Assembly (NCBI GenBank): GCA_020636255.1
Contig: JACJYE010000003.1
Location: forward strand, 186,001 to 250,000
Source: Lewinellaceae bacterium
GTDB lineage: Bacteria > Bacteroidota > Bacteroidia > Chitinophagales > Saprospiraceae
DNA: 64,000 nucleotides
Direction of reading: 5' to 3'
Both the position numbers and the translations under genes were made by a program. Of the stretch, positions 1-9,296 are shown piece after piece. Within the stretch, counting starts at the first letter, position 1, and each line of letters starts with the position of its first letter. The notes below the pieces were generated by a model that worked only from the letters and a program-made list of their open reading frames with translations, had not been told where the DNA came from and did no database searches.

Positions 1-240
1 CATGCTCGATACCCATAGTGGCGAGCGCATGGCCTTGCCCAGAAAAAGGAAACGCTTCATGCTGTCGCGCTTCGGATGGCCCGATAGCAAAGGCTCATAG
101 TAAAAACGGCGGTCCAGGCCGCTCTGCGTTATCTGAGAACGGAATGCCAGTTCGATATGATCCCGTTTGCGCGATTCGGCAGTGGGGTCATCTTTTGGTG
201 ATAAGGTATCCACACTATTTGCTTTGCTGGTGAAGGACAT
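1..240 (-). CDS. fni: Type 2 isopentenyl-diphosphate delta-isomerase, N-terminal 80 residues (runs off the window)
   Basis: The minus strand is open from an ATG at 240 to the window edge and gives 80 residues. It shows RKRDHIELAFRSQ, then RRFYYEPLLSGHP, then FLGKAMRSPLWVSSM, the N-terminal signature of FMN-dependent type 2 IPP isomerases, which interconvert IPP and DMAPP in isoprenoid synthesis in the cytoplasm. In the family the last segment continues into a TGG flavin-binding motif, which would lie just beyond base 1. The rest of the gene is missing, so integrity cannot be judged. It is transcribed in the same direction as the giant repeat gene but lies downstream of that gene's terminator. 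Confidence 0.85.
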   Translation of the reverse strand, partial: MSFTSKANSVDTLSPKDDPTAESRKRDHIELAFRSQITQSGLDRRFYYEPLLSGHPKRDSMKRFLFLGKAMRSPLWVSSM

Positions 241-373
241 AAATTAGCAGCTTTTACAAAGAAATAAAAGGAAAACCACTTGCGACAGGTATTCTCCTTC
301 TCTTTTCTAATTCATCCCGCAGCCAAAATACCTGTATGGCTGCGCCGGATGAAACAAAACGCCGGATAAATGG

Positions 374-394
374 TTTAGAGCTTGTTTGGAGGCC
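374..394 (+). repeat. Dispersed intergenic repeat, copy a
   Basis: Contains TTAGAGCTTGTTTGGAGGCC, a motif that recurs exactly or in decayed form in other intergenic gaps of the window: 10299-10318, inverted at 10447-10467, 11887-11898, 13962-13981, 16236-16252 and 56531-56551. This copy lies between fni and the terminator of the giant gene. Confidence 0.75.
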
Positions 395-406
395 ACTCCA
401 AAACCG

Positions 407-439
407 GGAAGCCCAACCAGCTATGCCGGTTGGGCTTCC
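407..439 (-). terminator. Intrinsic terminator of the giant repeat gene
   Basis: A perfect 12-bp stem (407-418 pairs with 428-439) closes a 9-base loop 24 bases beyond the stop codon of the minus-strand gene. A short T run (complement of 400-403) follows on the minus strand. Confidence 0.7.
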
Positions 440-462
440 AAACCTTCAGAAGGCGTCAGGGG

Positions 463-3400
463 TCATCGCAACAACAGGATATCTCCCTTGTATAATTCCG
501 TTACCCCATCTACGAATTCTATCTCGGCCATGTAGACATACACTCCACCGTTCATCAGCTCGCCGCGGTGCGTGCCGTCCCAGCCGTAAGCCGGGTTGTT
601 CGGGTCGAAATCGTGTAACTCATACATGGGCTCACCCCAACGGTTGAAGATCAGGAATGATTTTACATTCACCGCTTCGGGGCCGGTGAAGATGGTAAAG
701 CGGTCGTTCTGCCCATCGCCGTTAGGCGAGAAGACGTTCGGGATAAACACGTTGCGCCGCCGGTCCACAAATACAGTAATGCGGTCGAAGGCCGTACAAC
801 CGTTCTCATCGGTGACCCGGACACTGAATGCCGTCGACTCGAACGGCCGGGCGTATGGGTCCGGGCAGTTGAGGCAGCTCAGGTCGTCCGAAGCTTCCCA
901 CCGATACATCGTCACCGGATAGGTCGTCTGAGCGTACAACTGTATGCTGTCTCCTAGCTTGATCTCTTTGTCAATGCCCAGCTCGACGGCCAACTGCTCC
1001 GGCTGGTATATCTCCATCTGATCTTCCCACAAGCACCCGTTGGCGTCCTGGACCTCTACCGTATGTTCCCCTATACCGAGCTGCCCGAACTGTGGAACGC
1101 CGCCAAAGGCAGAACCATCGATACTATACAGGTAAGGCCCTACACCACCATTCACGCCATTGACGATGATAATACCCGATTCATCCCCGTAACAGGGCGG
1201 GTCGATCGATTCCAGGGCCACCGACAAGGGTGCGGGGGCATTCAGCAAAGCGCTGGCCGAATCGGGACAGGCGTGCTGGTCACTCACCGTCAGCGAATAA
1301 GAGCCGGCAGCCAGGCCATCCAGGTCTTCCAGGCGGCCTCCGGTACTCCAGTGGTAATTGTATGGCGGAGTACCGCCTACTACCGTAGCATCGATCGAGC
1401 CATCCGATTCGCCGTAACAACTGGTGTTGAAATTGCTGTACTGCGATAACAACAGGGAAATATCGATCGGGTCGGGCTGGGTAAGCGTTAGGTTAAAGGT
1501 AGTAGACACGCTGAAAGGCGAACTGTCTACAACGCTCACCTGGTATTGCCCGGCAGGCAGCCCCTGCAGCAACTGCTCCAGGTTGTTTCCGTCGAGCATA
1601 CCGCTGCCACTGGGCCCTGACGGCAGAGCGTGCCAGCTATACTGGTAGGGCGGCGTGCCGGCCTGCATCTCGAAGGTAATACTCCCGTCGGCCATGCCTG
1701 AGCAACTTATGTTGGTTTGCCCGACTTCGTACTCAAGCGCACAGGGATAAACGCTCAGGTTCAGGGTCACCACACTATCGCAGCCGTTTACCGAACTGAG
1801 TACTTCGGTATACGTCCCGCCCTGCGTGAAGCTGTTGTTACCGACCGGGAAACTGTCACCTTCGCAAATATCTTCGTCGAGTACGATGTCATATACGGGA
1901 TTGACCGTCAAGGCCAGGTTGACGATGCTATCGCAACCGGTTACGGCCGATGTCAGCACATCCTGGTAGCTTCCGCTGGCCGAATAGGTAGACGCGCCTA
2001 CCGTGTAAGATTCTCCCGAGCAGATCTCCTGAACCAGGTTCGTCACCGGTATAGGGTGCACCGTAAGCGCCAGGTTGACAATACTATCGCAACCCGTTAC
2101 GGCCGACGATAGTACGTCCTGGTACTGGCCGGTAGTGGTATAAGTGGACGTGCCGACGGTAATGGACTCGCCATCGCAAAGCTCCTGAACCAGGTTGGCC
2201 ACCGGAATGGGGTGCACCATAAGCGCCAGGTTGACGATGCTGTCGCAACCCGTCACCACCGAAGATAATACGTCCTGGTACTGGCCGGTAGTGGTATATA
2301 CGGAACCTCCTACCGGGAAGGTTTCTCCCTGGCAGATCTCCTCTACCAGATCCGTCTGCGGGATGGGGTGTACCGTCAGATCCAACGTTACGATGCTATC
2401 ACAACCCGTAGCCAGCGACATCAGCGTATCTGCATATACCCCGCTAACGGTATAGGCGGAGGCGCCTACATTATAGCTTTCCCCATCGCAGATCTCCTGC
2501 GTAAGACTGGTGGTGATCTCGCTGCGCACCGTCAGGTTGAGCGTAACGATACTGTCGCAGCCCGTAGCCAGCGACACCAGCGTATCTGTATATACCCCGC
2601 TTGCCGCATAGGTAGACGTGCCGACGGTGAAATCGTCGCCGTAACAAACCACCTGCGCGAGCTGCGTGGTGATCTGAGGCCGCACCGTAAGGGCCAGGTT
2701 GACGATACTATCGCAACCGGTAGCGGCAGTGAGCACATCCTGATAGCTGCCACTGGCCGCATAGGTTGATGAGCCTACAGAGTAGGTATCGCCGAAACAA
2801 ACGACTTGCGTCAGGTTGGTCACCGGGATAGGATGCACCGTCAAGGCCAGGTTGACGATGCTATCGCAACCGGTTACGGCCGATGTCAGCACATCCTGGT
2901 ATTGGCCGGTAGTAGTATAACTGGAACCGCCGACCGAGAATGACTCTCCGTCGCAGATCTCCTGCACCAGATCCGTCTGCGGGATGGGGTGTACCGTCAG
3001 GCCCAGTGTCACGATGCTGTCGCAACCCGTTGCCACCGATTGCAACGTATCCATGTATACCCCGCTTGTGGTGTAGGTGGACGTGCCGACGGTATAACTT
3101 TCTCCGTCACAGATCTCCTGGGTAAGATCAGTAGTGATCTCAGCCCGCACCGTCAGGTTCAGGGTCACGATGCTGTCGCAGCCTGCCGCCGATACCAGCG
3201 TATCCATGTATATCCCACTTGCCGTATACGTAGACGTACCCACCGTGAAATCTTCGCCATAACACAATACCTGAGTGAGCCCCGTCGTGATCTCTGGCCG
3301 CACCGTAAGGGCCAGGTTGACAATACTGTCGCAACCCGTCACAGCGGTCAGTATATCCTGGTAACTGCCGCTGGCAGAATAGGTTGATGAACCCACCGAG

Positions 3401-6400
3401 TAGGTATCGCCGAAGCATACGACTTCCGCCAGGTTGGTCACCGGTATAGGGTGCACCGTCAAGGCCAGGTTGACTACGCTGTCGCAACCGTTGGATGCGG
3501 TGAGTATATCCTGGTAATTACCGCTTGTCGTATAGGTAGAGCCGCCCACCGGATAGCTCTCTCCATCGCAGATCTCTTCGGTTAGGTTGGTTTCAAAAAC
3601 GGGGTTTACCAGGAGGTTTAGCGTCACGATGCTATCACAGCCCGTAACTACCGACGTAAGCGTATCGACAAATGTGCCCGTAATGAAATAGTCCATTCCT
3701 CCCATGGCAAAGGATTCGCCGTCGCAGATCGTGGCATCGACCGTTTCATAACGCAGCGCCAGTACCGTCAGGGCGAGGTTGACGATACTGTCGCAACCAT
3801 CGGAGGAAATAAAGTTGTCGGAATAGTTACCGGTTTGGGTATACGTATTAGAACCCACAGTATAGCTTTCTCCTTCACAGATCGTTTCTACAAGGTTGAT
3901 CTCATAGAAATCCGTCACATGCAGGTCGAGTGTCACGATGCTGTCGCAACCGGTAACTACCGAGATCAGGGTGTCGACGTAGACCCCCGTCTGGTTATAG
4001 TTCGAAGTACCTACCGTATACGTAGCGCCGTTGCAAATGCTGATATCCAGGTCGCGGTACCTAATGGGATGCACGACAAGGGACAGGTTAACGATGCTGT
4101 CGCAGCCATTGGCGGCAGTAAGGACATCGACATAACTACCGGAGGCCGTGTACACCGAACTGCCGACCTGAAAACTCTCAAATTGGCAAATCTCCTCGTT
4201 GAGGAAGGTTTCCGGCACGTCCTTCACCAGCAGATCCAGCGTAACGATACTGTCGCAGCCATTAGCTGCCACCAGCGTATCGACATAAACGCCCGTGGCC
4301 GAATAAACCGAGCTGCCTACCGCGAACGACTCGCCATCGCATATCTCTTCATCTAACATAGTGGTGGGTACGTCCAGCACCTGCAGGTTCAGGAATACGA
4401 TACTATCGCAGCCATTGGCGGCAACAAGGGTGTCGGCATAACTGCCAGTAGTAGTATACGTTGAAGCGCCTACCCCAAAGCTTTCGCCATCGCAGATCTG
4501 CTCATTGAGGAAGGTTTCCGGCACATCCAGCACTGTAAGGTTGAGCGTAACGATGCTGTCGCAACCCGTTTCTGCCGATAGCAACATTTCCTCGAAGGTG
4601 CCGCTAGTCGTATAGGTGTTGCCTCCCACCATCACACTTTCACCGTCGCATATCTCTTCATCAAGCGTGGTGTAGCGGGTGGGGACGATGGTAAGGTCGA
4701 GGTAAAAAACGCTGTCGCAACCCTGTGCCGTCACAAAAGCATTTTCATAAAAACCGGTAGTGGAATATGTATCGCTACCCACGGTGTAACTATCGCCTTC
4801 GCACAGGGAAGTCACCAGCGTATCGCGTAGTACATCCCGAATGGCCAGGGTGAGGTTGACGATACTGTCGCAACCGATATTGTTGACCAGGGTAACGGAG
4901 TAGTTGCCCGGCATGTCAAAGGCCTGATTACCTACTGTATAGGTTTGCCCCGTACAGATCTGCCGGGAAATGTTGTTGATGATGGGCCCGAGCACGTTCA
5001 GGTTCAGGGTCACGGTACTGTCGCAGCCGTTGGCAGCGGGCAGTACGACCGTGTAAGTGCCCGTCTGGTCGAAGCTCGAAGAACCTACCGTATAACTCTG
5101 CCCCAGGCAGATGGAAGGGTTGAGCACCGTTTCCGGGTTTTCCAGCAGGGTGAGGTTCAGGGTCACGGTGCTATCGCATCCATCGGCAGCGGTAAGCACC
5201 ACTTCGTGCTGGCCTTCCGTACTGAAATCTATGCCGCCGACAGTAAAGCTGGAGCCGTCGCAGATGGATTCGTCGAGCACCGTCAGGATTGCGTCTTTTA
5301 CGGTCAGGTTCAGGGTTACGGTACTGTCGCAGCCGTGTGATGTTAGTAAATCTACCTGATAGTTGCCGCTCTGCGTAAACGTGCTGCTTCCTACTGTAAA
5401 GGACTCGCCGAAACAAACCGATTCATTCAGGGTTGTTACCACATCGGGGTATACCGTCAGGGTGAGCCGTACCGTACTGTCGCAGCCATTCGACGAAGGG
5501 AACACCTCCGTATAAACGCCCGACTGGGTATAGGTTGAAGAACCCAGTGTGTAGGACTCTCCTTCACAGATGGCCGCCTGTATGTTGGTTTGTATTGGTG
5601 TCAGAACGGTCAGGTTGAGGTGCACGGTACTATCGCAGCCCAATCCCAGGTATTGTGCCGGCAGCACCTTTGTATAGGAACCGGATGTGGTATAGGTGGA
5701 GTTGCCAACATGCACGCTTTCGCCGGGGCATATTACGGTATCGATCGTCGTTTCCGGGTCGTACACCACCAGGTTGAGCTGAAAGGTATTGTTACAGCCA
5801 TCCGGATATTCATACGAATCCTGATAGTTGCCCGTCTGGCTGTAGGCAAAGTTGCCGAGCTGTACGACCTCCCCTTCGCAAATGACCGTGTCGATAAAGA
5901 CGAATTCCGGGTTCACGATATTGAGATATCCGACCACGGTACTGTCGCATCCATATTGGTTTTGAAGCACAAAGTTAAAGGCCCCTGATTGCGTAACCGG
6001 GTGGGGCCCCACGTAATAAGGGCCCATCAATGAGCAGTGGTCGATATACCCCAAGTTGAGAAAATCAGGCGGGTGAACGGTCAGGGTGAGGTTGACCATC
6101 GAATCACAGCCTTGATAAGAGTTGAAAGTCTTGACGTAATAGCCGGTCTGCCCATAGGCCTGGCCGCCAAAGTTGTAGACCTGTCCCTGACAGATATCGG
6201 CGGAGATGTTCGTCGGCGGTATGGGCTCGACCACGTTGAGCGTCAGCCGCACCGGCTGTACACAACCGTCGGGGCGCGAGTAATCAAAGTTATAGATCCC
6301 TTCGGCCGTGAACACCATGCCCTGGTAAATATAGGGCAGGTCTTCCTGGCATCGGGTGATATTGAGGACTTCCAGGGGCAGCGGCCCTACCATTATGGTC

Positions 6401-7146
6401 GTACAGACCTGCGGGAGGTTGCCGTAGCAGGAGTTACCCGCCGTAACGCAAAGCTGGTAATTGCCGGTATTGGGAAAATCTACATCTACCACGTTGGAAC
6501 CGTCGCCGATCGGGCTGCCGTTGAGGGTCCAGTTGTAGTAGCCTGCGCCGGTAACGCCGTTTGCAGTATATGTGCCTAAGCCGCCTGTACAGATAGGGTT
6601 GGGCCCTGTTATGAACGGCGAGCCCATCACTTGCGGGGCGACGGTCGAACCGCTGACCACATCGATCTGGAACTGGCATACGTCGCCGACGTTACCGTCG
6701 ATGACGAAGAAGTAGGTGCCGCCAGGTACAAGGCCCGACGCGTTAAGCACAGTTGTCGAGTTGGGCGGAACGCCAGGGTCGCAGTTTGACACCGGAAACC
6801 AGGTATCACAATCCGTACTACCGTACACCTGCACCTGCAGGCCGTTCCCGTCTTCACAGTTGAAAGGCGTAAAATTGAAGGTAATGCTCGGCGTGCCGGC
6901 CACAAAGGCCAGCCACTGCACGCTGTGGAACTGCGGCGCACAGAAGTCGGCAGGGGCTTCCCACTGCGGCGTGTTGGCGTTCATACCTACATACCCATCC
7001 AGCCCGGCTCCACAGACGGTACAGGTCTGGGAACAAAATGGCGCTACCGGTGACGGGGTGTTTGGAGGACATGGCCCAGGCAATTGGGCCAGAGCTACTG
7101 TAAAGGCAATAAAGGCGAACAGCAGGGTAAGTAGATTTCTCTTCAT
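463..7146 (-). CDS. Giant Cys-repeat surface protein with SprB-like repeats and a T9SS/gliding C-terminal domain
   Basis: Encodes 2227 residues. A signal peptide (about 1-20, ending ALAQ) is followed by a roughly 230-residue N-terminal region. About 30 tandem units of 52-54 residues follow (roughly residues 255-1770), each with the pattern IC-x-G-x5-VG-x3-Y-x3-G-x-Y and then GCDSIVxLxLxV. Each unit carries two Cys, suggesting one disulfide per unit. Three SprB-like segments (GTPPYxYxW and related) follow, then a C-terminal domain with FIPNVFSPNGDGQNDRF, FLIFNRWGEPMYE, WDGT and GGVYVYMAEI. That is the CHU_C/gliding-motility type, known as a type B T9SS sorting signal. The protein is therefore probably exported by Sec, then by T9SS, and held on the cell surface as an adhesin. 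The repeats are highly similar and include a duplicated four-unit block, so assembly length deserves caution. Ligand unknown. Confidence 0.9.
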   Translation of the reverse strand: MKRNLLTLLFAFIAFTVALAQLPGPCPPNTPSPVAPFCSQTCTVCGAGLDGYVGMNANTPQWEAPADFCAPQFHSVQWLAFVAGTPSITFNFTPFNCEDGNGLQVQVYGSTDCDTWFPVSNCDPGVPPNSTTVLNASGLVPGGTYFFVIDGNVGDVCQFQIDVVSGSTVAPQVMGSPFITGPNPICTGGLGTYTANGVTGAGYYNWTLNGSPIGDGSNVVDVDFPNTGNYQLCVTAGNSCYGNLPQVCTTIMVGPLPLEVLNITRCQEDLPYIYQGMVFTAEGIYNFDYSRPDGCVQPVRLTLNVVEPIPPTNISADICQGQVYNFGGQAYGQTGYYVKTFNSYQGCDSMVNLTLTVHPPDFLNLGYIDHCSLMGPYYVGPHPVTQSGAFNFVLQNQYGCDSTVVGYLNIVNPEFVFIDTVICEGEVVQLGNFAYSQTGNYQDSYEYPDGCNNTFQLNLVVYDPETTIDTVICPGESVHVGNSTYTTSGSYTKVLPAQYLGLGCDSTVHLNLTVLTPIQTNIQAAICEGESYTLGSSTYTQSGVYTEVFPSSNGCDSTVRLTLTVYPDVVTTLNESVCFGESFTVGSSTFTQSGNYQVDLLTSHGCDSTVTLNLTVKDAILTVLDESICDGSSFTVGGIDFSTEGQHEVVLTAADGCDSTVTLNLTLLENPETVLNPSICLGQSYTVGSSSFDQTGTYTVVLPAANGCDSTVTLNLNVLGPIINNISRQICTGQTYTVGNQAFDMPGNYSVTLVNNIGCDSIVNLTLAIRDVLRDTLVTSLCEGDSYTVGSDTYSTTGFYENAFVTAQGCDSVFYLDLTIVPTRYTTLDEEICDGESVMVGGNTYTTSGTFEEMLLSAETGCDSIVTLNLTVLDVPETFLNEQICDGESFGVGASTYTTTGSYADTLVAANGCDSIVFLNLQVLDVPTTMLDEEICDGESFAVGSSVYSATGVYVDTLVAANGCDSIVTLDLLVKDVPETFLNEEICQFESFQVGSSVYTASGSYVDVLTAANGCDSIVNLSLVVHPIRYRDLDISICNGATYTVGTSNYNQTGVYVDTLISVVTGCDSIVTLDLHVTDFYEINLVETICEGESYTVGSNTYTQTGNYSDNFISSDGCDSIVNLALTVLALRYETVDATICDGESFAMGGMDYFITGTFVDTLTSVVTGCDSIVTLNLLVNPVFETNLTEEICDGESYPVGGSTYTTSGNYQDILTASNGCDSVVNLALTVHPIPVTNLAEVVCFGDTYSVGSSTYSASGSYQDILTAVTGCDSIVNLALTVRPEITTGLTQVLCYGEDFTVGTSTYTASGIYMDTLVSAAGCDSIVTLNLTVRAEITTDLTQEICDGESYTVGTSTYTTSGVYMDTLQSVATGCDSIVTLGLTVHPIPQTDLVQEICDGESFSVGGSSYTTTGQYQDVLTSAVTGCDSIVNLALTVHPIPVTNLTQVVCFGDTYSVGSSTYAASGSYQDVLTAATGCDSIVNLALTVRPQITTQLAQVVCYGDDFTVGTSTYAASGVYTDTLVSLATGCDSIVTLNLTVRSEITTSLTQEICDGESYNVGASAYTVSGVYADTLMSLATGCDSIVTLDLTVHPIPQTDLVEEICQGETFPVGGSVYTTTGQYQDVLSSVVTGCDSIVNLALMVHPIPVANLVQELCDGESITVGTSTYTTTGQYQDVLSSAVTGCDSIVNLALTVHPIPVTNLVQEICSGESYTVGASTYSASGSYQDVLTSAVTGCDSIVNLALTVNPVYDIVLDEDICEGDSFPVGNNSFTQGGTYTEVLSSVNGCDSVVTLNLSVYPCALEYEVGQTNISCSGMADGSITFEMQAGTPPYQYSWHALPSGPSGSGMLDGNNLEQLLQGLPAGQYQVSVVDSSPFSVSTTFNLTLTQPDPIDISLLLSQYSNFNTSCYGESDGSIDATVVGGTPPYNYHWSTGGRLEDLDGLAAGSYSLTVSDQHACPDSASALLNAPAPLSVALESIDPPCYGDESGIIIVNGVNGGVGPYLYSIDGSAFGGVPQFGQLGIGEHTVEVQDANGCLWEDQMEIYQPEQLAVELGIDKEIKLGDSIQLYAQTTYPVTMYRWEASDDLSCLNCPDPYARPFESTAFSVRVTDENGCTAFDRITVFVDRRRNVFIPNVFSPNGDGQNDRFTIFTGPEAVNVKSFLIFNRWGEPMYELHDFDPNNPAYGWDGTHRGELMNGGVYVYMAEIEFVDGVTELYKGDILLLR
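1741..6384 (-). repeat. Tandem coding repeat array, about 30 units of 156-162 bp
   Basis: Each unit has an IC..G..Y/F.VG start and a GCDSIV end. The units nearest the C-terminus are most alike and the N-terminal ones most diverged, as expected if the array grew near its C-terminal end. It is coding throughout and is not CRISPR. Confidence 0.85.
2190..3430 (-). repeat. Higher-order duplication of a four-repeat block inside the giant gene
   Basis: Four successive unit types, beginning VVCFGDTYSV, V[LV]CYG[ED]DFTV, EICDGESY[TN]V and EIC[DQ]GE[ST]F[SP]V, occur twice in the same order. The offset is 618 bp, measured from the shared taggtatcgc at 2783 and 3401. Edges are approximate. Confidence 0.7.
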
Positions 7147-7460
7147 GTTAATGGTATTGCACGATCACTAATCAGGAATAATCTATTTAATGGGTGTTTT
7201 TCCTCAAGCCAATGGGTATATCCCGCAACCGCATAAAGGCCCAAAGCCTTTTACGGGCAGCAGAAGGATTCGTTTCAGAAAAAAGGCGCTAATGCGGATG
7301 CCGGCAGATTAGGTGAGAGATTAGGCGGCCCATTGCTCAACTGTTTTGCTTCCCCTGGCCTGATCTCTATCATTCAATTGTTATCCAGTGGTAGCTTTTT
7401 GGGGCCTCCTAAAGGGAGATTACTAATATAAGTAGTTTTCTGTCACTCCAATTCAGGAGG

Positions 7461-7490
7461 CAAATATACCAATAAGCTCAGGCTATCAAA
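7461..7490 (-). promoter_or_regulatory. Promoter of the giant surface-protein gene
   Basis: On the minus strand this reads TTTG, 18 bases, TATATTTG, a good match to the Bacteroidota housekeeping consensus. It would give an unusually long 5' leader of about 310 bases before the ATG at 7146. The rest of the 7147-7734 gap holds no convincing gene. Confidence 0.6.
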
Positions 7491-7659
7491 AATAAATTTT
7501 CTTTATGCCTCGCGGCCGGAAATTTTCATTTTGCCGTATTCAGCAGGCTTTATATATTACCGAATTAACAATTGATAACTCTTTTTAGGACAAAAGCAAG
7601 AGCTGTTACGGCTTAAGTTAAAAGACTGTTAAACTGGCGCCGGGCGAAGCCATTAACCC

Positions 7660-7667
7660 TAACTTTG
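7660..7667 (+). promoter_or_regulatory. -7 element upstream of the two-component operon
   Basis: TAACTTTG matches TAnnTTTG and lies about 70 bases before the histidine kinase ATG. No clear -33 TTTG at the usual spacing was seen. Confidence 0.4.
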
Positions 7668-7734
7668 TAGGGTATTGGTTGAAATATCCGGCATTCTCAG
7701 GGGTTATTATTAAAGTAAATTAGATGACAATTTT

Positions 7735-9267
7735 ATGAATAAAAAAGCGATCTGGGCGATTATAGGGCTGATGAGCGCAGCAGTCATAGGCGTAGTGGCC
7801 CTGCAGATGGGCCTGATCCGGACAGCAGCAAAAGTGAACGAGGAACGCTTCGAAAAGAATGTCTTTTCAGCCCTGAATGCCGTCGTGCGCCGCCTGGAAG
7901 CGGAAGAGAACAGGGAGGTCTTCAACCACTCCATCAACGGCTTTATGACGGCTTATTACCAGGAGCACCAGCGCCCCGATGACGAAAGCCCCGCCGAATT
8001 CACCCTGGATGCCCCCAACGATGAGAACGGCCGCCCCGTTCTTTCCCCAAAAATGAGCCACAGCTCGCTGCTGGACGAGCTCATGGCTGAATTTGCCAAC
8101 CCCTGCACCTGTTCCCAATGCATGGCGCGCAAAGACAATACCTACCGCTCCCTGATGGTCTACTTCCAGCAAAACACCCGCGAATTCCCACTCGAACAAA
8201 GGATCAAACTCCAACATATCAACGGAGCGCTCAAACAGGAGCTCGCCAACCGGGGGATCGACACGGAATTCAACTACGGCGTCTTCTCCCGGGAGAAAAA
8301 AAGCTTCATCATCGTCGACGGCCACTACGTCGTGGAGGACGCACAGCCCACCGATATCCTGCCGGGCTACCGCAACATCTATAATTCCCGTTATAAAGTC
8401 GACCTCTTCCCCGAAGACATGCCTTCTCCAGGCCTGCTCATGATCCACTTCCCGGCCCGAACGAGCTACGTCTGGCGATCCCTATGGGCTAATTTCCTGG
8501 GCTCGGTCTTCTTTACAGCCATCATCCTGTTCTCCTTTACCTATACCATCCATGTGATCTTCCGTCAGAAGAAACTGTCGGAAATGAAGACCGACTTCAT
8601 CAACAATATGACCCACGAATTCAAAACCCCCATAGCCACTATTTCCCTGGCTGCCGATTCCATCACCAGCCCTATTATTTCAGGCAGCTCTGAGAAGGTG
8701 CAACGCTTCGCCAACATAATAAAACAGGAAAATAAACGTATGAATAGTCAGGTGGAAAAAGTTTTGCAGATGGCCCAACTCGACAAAAGGGAGTTTTCCC
8801 TTAAACTCTCCGAGGTCAACCTGCACGATGTCGTCATCGCCGCACTGGAGAACATCAACCTGCAGGTTGAGAAAAAAGACGGCATAGCTACGGCCGACCT
8901 GCAAGCTACCAACCCCATCGTGGAAGGCGATGCCACCCATATTTCTAACATTATTAATAACTTGCTGGATAACGCCAACAAGTATTCACCCGACAAACCG
9001 GCCATAACGGTACATACGCGCAATATACCCAACGGCGTGGAAGTTACTGTTTCCGACCAGGGAATCGGCATGAACAAAGAACAACGCAAACATATCTTCG
9101 ATAAATTCTACCGCGTGCATACCGGCAACCTGCACGATGTAAAAGGCTTCGGCCTGGGCCTGAGTTACGTCAAGGCCATGATTACCGCCCATAAAGGGCA
9201 GATCGATGTCAAAAGTGAATTGGGAAAGGGCAGCAGCTTTATCCTGTTCTTCCCGTTTAAGCAATAA
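7735..9267 (+). CDS. Membrane sensor histidine kinase
   Basis: 510 residues. One membrane helix lies near the N-terminus (about 5-27) and a second at about 247-275. Between them is a periplasmic sensor region with an unusual CTCSQC (Cys124, 126, 129). The cytoplasmic part has a HisKA domain with the phospho-acceptor His294 (MTHEFKTPI), an N box (NNLLDNANKYS, about 408-418), and G boxes DQGIGM and GFGLGL. It therefore should autophosphorylate and pass phosphate to the regulator encoded 30 bases downstream. The pair resembles RprX/RprY of Bacteroides in layout. The signal is unknown; the Cys cluster hints at metal or redox sensing, which is inference. Confidence 0.9.
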   Translation: MNKKAIWAIIGLMSAAVIGVVALQMGLIRTAAKVNEERFEKNVFSALNAVVRRLEAEENREVFNHSINGFMTAYYQEHQRPDDESPAEFTLDAPNDENGRPVLSPKMSHSSLLDELMAEFANPCTCSQCMARKDNTYRSLMVYFQQNTREFPLEQRIKLQHINGALKQELANRGIDTEFNYGVFSREKKSFIIVDGHYVVEDAQPTDILPGYRNIYNSRYKVDLFPEDMPSPGLLMIHFPARTSYVWRSLWANFLGSVFFTAIILFSFTYTIHVIFRQKKLSEMKTDFINNMTHEFKTPIATISLAADSITSPIISGSSEKVQRFANIIKQENKRMNSQVEKVLQMAQLDKREFSLKLSEVNLHDVVIAALENINLQVEKKDGIATADLQATNPIVEGDATHISNIINNLLDNANKYSPDKPAITVHTRNIPNGVEVTVSDQGIGMNKEQRKHIFDKFYRVHTGNLHDVKGFGLGLSYVKAMITAHKGQIDVKSELGKGSSFILFFPFKQ

Positions 9268-9296
9268 CTCCAGTGAAAGAAAACAACCAACAGATT

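Noticed and set aside
1741..6384. Regular repeats resembling a CRISPR array
   Set aside because: The repeats are about 156-162 bp, in frame and coding throughout, with no constant short repeat/unique spacer pattern.
1063..6579. Long plus-strand open frames opposite the giant gene
   Set aside because: They arise from the codon pattern of the repeats on the other strand; they lack signal peptides, domains or promoters.
7147..7734. Riboswitch in the long leader of the giant gene
   Set aside because: No conserved core of a known riboswitch class was recognised in the leader; only the promoter is supported.
7735..9267. PorY, the partner kinase of PorX
   Set aside because: The kinase is paired with its own OmpR-type regulator and lies 30 kb from porX; nothing links it to PorX.
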